NCBI GenBank assembly: GCA_014653715.1
Contig: JACWEB010000006.1
Location: forward strand, 1 to 42,850
Reading direction: 5' to 3'
Origin: Pelagibacterales bacterium SAG-MED31
Lineage (GTDB): Bacteria > Pseudomonadota > Alphaproteobacteria > HIMB59 > GCA-002718135
DNA: 42,850 nt
Notes under the pieces: model-generated
Told to the model about the DNA's origin: nothing
The model's input: the letters and a program-made list of their open reading frames with translations, nothing else
Databases searched by the model: none
Shown here: in pieces, positions 37,865 to 42,850 of the stretch
Layout of the letters: every line of letters starts with the position of its first letter
Position numbering within the stretch: position 1 is the first letter of the stretch
Made by a program: the position numbers and the translations under genes

Positions 37865-37870
37865 TTAAAA

Positions 37871-38872
37871 TTATTCTGATAAAGAAGTAATTTTATTTAC
37901 TAATTCAGCATTAATACTTCGAGAGCCAGTGTCTAAACGATTTTTATGTCTTCTCTCTCCAGGGAGTCTTACACCTTCAAGTGATTTCATTTGATCAAAA
38001 AATTTCTCAGCATGATCATTCCAATTTTGACCTGCAATTAATTCTGGAGATAAAGCAATGATAAATTCTCCACCTCTTGCAGGACCTCCATCATTATTAT
38101 CTGCTTCTTTTGCCTCAAAACTAAATAAATCACCCACTAATCCAGCGGCTAATAATTCAATCATCATTGCAATAGCAGACCCCTTGTAATCACCAAAAGT
38201 TAATAAGACGCCACCATTAGCAATTTCAGATGGGTTATCTGTTTTTTCACCATCTTTATTTAAACCTGTACCGTAAGGCACTTTATGACCATCTCTAGCA
38301 GCAACTTGAACTTCACCCATAGCCATTGTGGAAGTTGCCATGTCATAAACAACTGGAGTTTTATTTTTTCTTGGCCATGCAAATGAAATAGGATTTGTTC
38401 CAAACAAAGGTTTTTTTGCACCAGCAGGAGCAACACTTGGTTTATATGCTGTGCATGCGATTCCAATTAATTCGTTTTCTGCTAAAGCTTCAGTCTCATG
38501 CCATAAGGCAGCAAAGTGGTGAGTGTTTGTAATAGTTAAAACACCAACACCATGTTTTTTTGTAACATCTACTAAAGCAGGAATGCCAACACCGATTGCA
38601 GTCGGAGCAAAACCATAATCACCTTCAACTCTTACTGCATTTTGAGTTAAAAAATTATTTTTAGGTCTTGCATTACCTTTTGCTTTTTTGCTTTTTAACG
38701 CTGCAATATATCCAGGAATCCTAAAAAGACCATGCGATACACTCCCATCTCTTTCAGCGTTCATTACAGTATGTGCAACGGCTTTTGCATTGAGTTCATC
38801 ACAACCATTAAATTTAAGTGTTTTTAAGGCTAAGTTATATATTTCTTCAAGAGATAGATCGGTAGTTGTCAT
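37871..38872 (-). CDS. LDH2/malate dehydrogenase-family oxidoreductase, likely pyrroline-2-carboxylate reductase
   Basis: A 333-residue NAD(P)H-dependent reductase of the LDH2/MDG family (not the classical Rossmann MDH). It has NAERDGSVSHGLFRIPGY near residue 53, TNTHHFAALWHE near residue 130, GTNPISFAWP and DYKGSAIAMMIELLAAGLVG. Family members reduce pyruvate, malate, ureidoglycolate or cyclic imines (DpkA). The tail-to-tail partner is a trans-3-hydroxyproline dehydratase candidate, which favours reduction of pyrroline-2-carboxylate to L-proline. It is divergent from soxB with 149 bases between starts. Confidence 0.78.
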   Translation of the reverse strand: MTTTDLSLEEIYNLALKTLKFNGCDELNAKAVAHTVMNAERDGSVSHGLFRIPGYIAALKSKKAKGNARPKNNFLTQNAVRVEGDYGFAPTAIGVGIPALVDVTKKHGVGVLTITNTHHFAALWHETEALAENELIGIACTAYKPSVAPAGAKKPLFGTNPISFAWPRKNKTPVVYDMATSTMAMGEVQVAARDGHKVPYGTGLNKDGEKTDNPSEIANGGVLLTFGDYKGSAIAMMIELLAAGLVGDLFSFEAKEADNNDGGPARGGEFIIALSPELIAGQNWNDHAEKFFDQMKSLEGVRLPGERRHKNRLDTGSRSINAELVNKITSLSE

Positions 38873-38964
38873 AATATTCCTTTTATATTTTAAGCTAATG
38901 TGTCTATTTATAGCGCATTTACAATAAGGATTAAATGGCTAAAGATATGTGTATATTTTAATTT

Positions 38965-38981
38965 GTTTCAAATTTTGAAAC
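38965..38981. promoter_or_regulatory. Perfect palindrome, candidate operator ahead of the sox genes
   Basis: GTTTCAAA at 38965-38972, one central T, then TTTGAAAC at 38974-38981: an exact 8-bp inverted repeat in the 149-base divergent gap between the LDH2-family gene and soxB. It contains TTGAAA (38975-38980), a possible -35. The size and symmetry suit a dimeric repressor or activator. I do not recognise the regulator. Confidence 0.5.
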
Positions 38982-39021
38982 TTATTATTTTGGTCTAAAA
39001 AATTGAGGATATAGGAATTTT

Positions 39022-40287
39022 ATGACTCGTTTTAATGCATGGAATGTATTTAAAAATGGTTTTACTGGTCAAAAAAATTGGGATAGACAATGGCGTGATC
39101 CTGAACCAAAAAAAGAATACAACATAATAATTGTTGGTGGAGGCCTTCATGGTTTAGCCACTGCTTATTATCTGGCAAAAAATCATAATAAAAAAAATAT
39201 AGCAGTTTTAGAAAAAGGATGGATTGGCGGAGGAAATGCTGGACGAAATACAACGATAGTACGTTCAAATTACATGATGCCTGGTAACCATGAATTTTAT
39301 GAACACTCATTAAAACTTTGGGAAAATTTAAGTCACGATTTAAATTACAACGTGATGTTTAGTCAAAGAGCGCATGTATCATTATTTCATAGCCCGAGTG
39401 CAAGAGACGGGGCTGCGAGGAGATATAATATAATGCGTCTCCATGGAACTGATGGTGAGTTATGGGATTTGGATACTCTAAAAAAAAATATTCCTCATTT
39501 GAATTATAATAATGCACGTTTTCCAATTTTAGGAGCAGCAGTTCAAAAAAGAGCTGGCAATGCAAGACATGACTCTACAGTATGGGGATTTGCAAGGGCG
39601 GCAGATAGTTTAGGTGTAGATATTTTACAAAATTGTGAAGTGACAGGAGTAAAACGATCACAAAATAATATTGAAAGTATTGAGACTTCAAGAGGAACAA
39701 TGAAAGCTAAGAAAGTAGGTTTTGCTGTGGCAGGACATACTTCTCTTTTATGGCAAATGGCTGGACTTGGTAACTTACCAATTGAGTCTCATAAACTTCA
39801 AGCTTTTGTTACTGAAGCTATTAAGCCTCTGTTGGATCAAGTAGTTGTTTACGGTGTGGGAGGTGCACATTTTTATATTTCACAATCGGATAAGGGAAGT
39901 ATGGTTTTTGGTGGTGATTTAGATTGGTATAAATCCTATGCTCAAAGAGGGAATCTACCTATGGTTCAGGATTCTGCAGAAGCTGCAATGGCTATTATGC
40001 CTTGTTTAGGAAGAATAAGACTACTTCGACACTGGGCTGGAGTTATGGATATGTCAATGGATGGTTCATTTTTCATATGTAAAACTCCTCTATCCAATTT
40101 ATATCTCAATGCTGGCTGGAATTATGGAGGTTTCAAAGCAAGTCCTGCTTCAGGTTGGTATTTTGCAGATCTGATTGCTAATGAACAGCCTCATAAAAAT
40201 GTTCAAAATCATAATCTAGAGAGATTTGAACAAGGAATTAATATTGACGAGCGTGGTGCTGGTCCAGATCCGAAGTTGCACGGTTGA
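39022..40287 (+). CDS. soxB: Sarcosine oxidase beta subunit (heterotetrameric)
   Basis: The flavin subunit that oxidises the methyl group of sarcosine. It has 421 residues, the usual length. The FAD Rossmann motif IIIVGGGLHGLATAYYLA is at about residues 35-52. His183 in NARHDSTVWGFARAA matches the covalent FMN attachment histidine of the family. GVMDMSMDGSFFICKTP and GWNYGGFKASPASGW are near the C-terminus. AGGA precedes the ATG. It is followed after one base by soxD, giving the standard soxB-D-A order. Confidence 0.96.
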   Translation: MTRFNAWNVFKNGFTGQKNWDRQWRDPEPKKEYNIIIVGGGLHGLATAYYLAKNHNKKNIAVLEKGWIGGGNAGRNTTIVRSNYMMPGNHEFYEHSLKLWENLSHDLNYNVMFSQRAHVSLFHSPSARDGAARRYNIMRLHGTDGELWDLDTLKKNIPHLNYNNARFPILGAAVQKRAGNARHDSTVWGFARAADSLGVDILQNCEVTGVKRSQNNIESIETSRGTMKAKKVGFAVAGHTSLLWQMAGLGNLPIESHKLQAFVTEAIKPLLDQVVVYGVGGAHFYISQSDKGSMVFGGDLDWYKSYAQRGNLPMVQDSAEAAMAIMPCLGRIRLLRHWAGVMDMSMDGSFFICKTPLSNLYLNAGWNYGGFKASPASGWYFADLIANEQPHKNVQNHNLERFEQGINIDERGAGPDPKLHG

Positions 40288-40288
40288 T

Positions 40289-40573
40289 ATGATAAGAATT
40301 AAATGTCCATATTGTGGTGAAAGAGATCATAGTGAGTTCACTTATGGGGGTGATGCCTCTGTAGAGTATCCAGTACTTGATGCTTCTGTGTCAGAGTGGA
40401 CAAAGGCTATTTTCTTTCGTGAAAACATAAGAGGTATTCAAAAAGAAACTTGGCACCATACAAATGGATGTAGACTTTGGTTAGAAGTAGAGAGATCTAC
40501 AATTACCCATGAAATTAAAAGTGTTAAAGCTTGTCATCCACAAATTGATAAAATTACAAAAAATAAATCATGA
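40289..40573 (+). CDS. soxD: Sarcosine oxidase delta subunit
   Basis: The small zinc-binding subunit of heterotetrameric sarcosine oxidase. The start is ATG 40289, one base after the soxB stop, giving 94 residues starting MIRIKCPYCGERDHSEF. Zinc ligands by family pattern are Cys6, Cys9, His57 and Cys61 (HHTNGC). A longer frame from 40226 overlaps soxB and is not needed. The stop overlaps the soxA start (ATGA). Confidence 0.95.
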   Translation: MIRIKCPYCGERDHSEFTYGGDASVEYPVLDASVSEWTKAIFFRENIRGIQKETWHHTNGCRLWLEVERSTITHEIKSVKACHPQIDKITKNKS

Positions 40574-42850
40574 CATCTTTAAGAAAAAAAAATTATGGTA
40601 AAATTAATAGAGATAAACCTATTCTATTTACTTGGGATAATAAAGAGTATTCCGGTTATGAGGGTGACTCTTTAGCTTCTGCACTTTTAGCTAATGATAT
40701 CAGAATAGTTGGTAGAAGTTTTAAATATCATCGTCCACGCGGTATCATGTCTTGTGGAGTTGAAGAATCAGGTGCTCTTGTAACTATTGGATCTGGAAGT
40801 AAAAGAGATCCGAATATTCGCGCAACTACACAAGAGCTTTACTCAGGATTAAATGCATCGGGACAAAATGCTTTCCCAAGTGTAAATTTTGATTTTGGAG
40901 GTATAAATAATTATTTAGGTCGTTTTTTTGCTGCAGGTTTTTATTACAAAACTTTTATGGGTTTACCTCCCTTTGAATGGGGGAAGGGTACTGGAATCTG
41001 GATGGTTTTTGAAAAAATTATTCGAAAAGCTGCAGGGATGGGTAAAGCTTCAAGAGAACCTGACCCAGATAGTTATGAGCATGCTAATGATTTTTGTGAT
41101 GTAATTGTTGTTGGATCTGGTCCTGCTGGTGTTGCTGCAGCTGAAGAAGCTGCTAACAATAATTTGGATGTTATTTTAATCGAACAAGACTCATTGCTTG
41201 GAGGAAACAACTTATCTGAAAAAGAATTTGACCAAAGTCTTTTACAAAATCAATTAGAGAGTAATGGTGTAAAAGTAATGTCTAGGACAACAGCATTTGG
41301 TGTTTATGATAATACTGTAGTTGGAGCATTAGAAAGAGTGACAGATCATATATCTAGTACAAATAATTACTTGCCACGTCAACGTTTTAGAACAATTAGA
41401 GCAAAGCATATTATTTTAGCAAGTGGAGCTCTAGAGCGACATATTGCTTTTAACAATAATGATATTCCAGGCGTGATGACAGCAAATGCTTCAAGGCATT
41501 ATTTGAATAGATATGGAGTTTTAACTGGAAAAAATATTGTTATTACAACAAACAATGATTCTGTTTATCAAACAGCTATTGAACTGTATGAAGCTGGTTC
41601 AAAAGTCACTGTTTTAGATTCAAGAAAAGATATAAATATCGACTTACCTAAAGAGATAGAACTTCATTTAGAAACTGTACCTTATAGTATTAATGGTAGT
41701 AAAAAAATTGAGAGTCTAGATGTTTGTAAGGCTTCAGATAAAAAAAATAAAAATACAATTATTTGTGATCAGGTTCTGGTTTCTGGCGGTTGGTCACCAA
41801 TAGTTCACTTAGTTTCACACCGAGGAATAAAACCAGTTTGGAATGAAGAAAATCTCTGTTTTGTTCCTGGAGATATTAAAGAAAATATTACAGTTGTAGG
41901 TTCTGCAAAAGGTATATGGAATAATAAAGATTGTATAAATTCTGGTATTGTTGGAGCAAATGAGGCAATGAACGCTCTTGGTATACATCAAAAAGAAATT
42001 TCTTTTCCTTTAGTTGGTGGTTGGTCAAATCCTATAGATGCTCTTTATGAAGTTAAATCAAATAAATTTCCATCTAAGAGTTTTATTGATTTCCAGCATG
42101 ATGTTACAGCTGAAGATGTAAGGCTGGCTCATAGAGAGGGTTTTGTTTCTGTTGAACATTTAAAACGATATACAACTTTAGGCATGGCTAATGATCAAGG
42201 AAAAATGGGCAACATAATTGGCCTATCATTGATGGCTGAACAACTAGATAAAACTATACCAGAGGTTGGGACTACCGTTTTTCGACCACCGTATACTCCG
42301 GTACCAATAGGTGCCTTAACTGGTAGAAATGTTGATAAACATTTTAGACCGTTAAGAGTTACACCAATGCATCAATGGAATATTGATCATGGAGCAAAAA
42401 TGATTGATGTTGGTTTGTACCAACGACCTTGGTATTATCCAAAAAGTAATGAAACATTAAGTGACTCCTACATAAGAGAAACTACCATTGTTAGAAAGAC
42501 AGTTGGTATTTGCGATGTAACGTCGTTGGGTAAAATTTCTATTCAAGGACCTGATGCAACTGAACTTGTAAATCGTATATATACAAACCCATTTGCAAAG
42601 CTTCCTATAGGTAAAGCGCGTTATGGTATTATGCTAAGAGATGATGGCATCGTAATGGATGATGGCACTTCATGGAGATTAGCGGAGAATGAATATTTTA
42701 TGACAACTTCAACTGCTGCTGCAGCTAAAGTAATGTCATGGTTAGAAGAGTTATTGCAAACAAGGTGGATAGATCTCAAGGTGAATGTAACAAGTGTTTC
42801 AGAACAATGGGCGGGGGCAGCAATTGCAGGACCTAAGTCAAGAGATGTAT
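40570..42850 (+). CDS. soxA: Sarcosine oxidase alpha subunit (3' end outside window)
   Basis: The large subunit that carries NAD+, binds tetrahydrofolate and channels the one-carbon unit to 5,10-methylene-THF. ATG 40570 overlaps the soxD stop, and the frame stays open to the window end, about 760 of roughly 1000 residues. The N-terminal ferredoxin-like domain has SFKYHRPRGIMSCGVEE near residue 50. The dinucleotide-binding motif VIVVGSGPAGVAAAEEA starts at residue 178, and SGALERHIAFNNNDIPGVM is near residue 290. The GcvT-like folate domain begins near residue 590 (PMHQWNIDHGAKMIDVGLYQ). soxG is expected just beyond the window. Confidence 0.96.
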   Translation, partial: MTSLRKKNYGKINRDKPILFTWDNKEYSGYEGDSLASALLANDIRIVGRSFKYHRPRGIMSCGVEESGALVTIGSGSKRDPNIRATTQELYSGLNASGQNAFPSVNFDFGGINNYLGRFFAAGFYYKTFMGLPPFEWGKGTGIWMVFEKIIRKAAGMGKASREPDPDSYEHANDFCDVIVVGSGPAGVAAAEEAANNNLDVILIEQDSLLGGNNLSEKEFDQSLLQNQLESNGVKVMSRTTAFGVYDNTVVGALERVTDHISSTNNYLPRQRFRTIRAKHIILASGALERHIAFNNNDIPGVMTANASRHYLNRYGVLTGKNIVITTNNDSVYQTAIELYEAGSKVTVLDSRKDINIDLPKEIELHLETVPYSINGSKKIESLDVCKASDKKNKNTIICDQVLVSGGWSPIVHLVSHRGIKPVWNEENLCFVPGDIKENITVVGSAKGIWNNKDCINSGIVGANEAMNALGIHQKEISFPLVGGWSNPIDALYEVKSNKFPSKSFIDFQHDVTAEDVRLAHREGFVSVEHLKRYTTLGMANDQGKMGNIIGLSLMAEQLDKTIPEVGTTVFRPPYTPVPIGALTGRNVDKHFRPLRVTPMHQWNIDHGAKMIDVGLYQRPWYYPKSNETLSDSYIRETTIVRKTVGICDVTSLGKISIQGPDATELVNRIYTNPFAKLPIGKARYGIMLRDDGIVMDDGTSWRLAENEYFMTTSTAAAAKVMSWLEELLQTRWIDLKVNVTSVSEQWAGAAIAGPKSRDV

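Noticed and set aside
37859-37870. Palindrome TTTTAATTAAAA between two convergent genes as a bidirectional terminator
   Set aside because: It is composed only of A and T with no GC stem, and such strings are common in this base composition.
38873-39021. Glycine riboswitch upstream of soxB
   Set aside because: The 149-base gap is AT-rich with only one clear dyad; the paired aptamer architecture is not visible.
1-42850. Mobile elements, prophage genes, CRISPR arrays or restriction systems
   Set aside because: No transposase, integrase, repeat array or nuclease gene was found on either strand; the window is chromosomal core plus a metabolic island.

Overview
This window is a gene-dense stretch of very AT-rich bacterial chromosome. 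It holds about 51 protein genes, one tRNA and no gap longer than about 150 bases. Many neighbouring genes overlap by 1-8 bases or lie a few bases apart. Several features point to a streamlined marine alphaproteobacterium, SAR11-like or a similar AT-rich lineage: a ribosomal operon without rpsD, a short adenylate kinase, a plant-type GshA, a heterotetrameric sarcosine oxidase, and osmolyte/amino-acid catabolic genes. The exact clade cannot be read from the window.

Positions 1-21832 are a single co-directional run: rpoB (3' part)-rpoC-rpsL-rpsG-fusA-rpsJ-rplC-rplD-rplW-rplB-rpsS-rplV-rpsC-rplP-rpmC-rpsQ-rplN-rplX-rplE-rpsN-rpsH-rplF-rplR-rpsE-rplO-secY-adk-rpsM-rpsK-rpoA-rplQ. The order is the standard str-S10-spc-alpha order. 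However, tuf is missing between fusA and rpsJ, rpmD between rpsE and rplO, and rpmJ after secY. rpmC (L29) carries a run of nine A that throws its normal C-terminus out of frame. An exact 9-bp hairpin lies between adk and rpsM.

Positions 21835-27689 are housekeeping genes: a fluoride channel (crcB), an RluC-type pseudouridine synthase, lipB on the minus strand, tRNA-Leu(GAG), the glutathione pair gshA-gshB, the biotin transporter subunit bioY and a Mak-like ROK sugar kinase.

Positions 27686-42850 are a catabolic island. A semialdehyde dehydrogenase (minus strand) is divergent from an arginine:X amidinotransferase. Then come homologues of EutA, EutB and EutC, an unassigned 480-residue fold-type-II PLP enzyme, an M20 amidohydrolase, a metal-ligand-deficient M24 'pita-bread' hydrolase and a proline-racemase-family protein with Ser in place of the first catalytic Cys. 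A convergent LDH2-family imine reductase and the divergent sarcosine oxidase genes soxB-soxD-soxA (soxA cut by the window end) follow. My reading is that this island feeds amino-acid-derived osmolytes (possibly ectoine-like, hydroxyproline, guanidino or N-methyl compounds) into central metabolism. The true substrate of the central eight genes is not settled by sequence and is the most interesting open question here.
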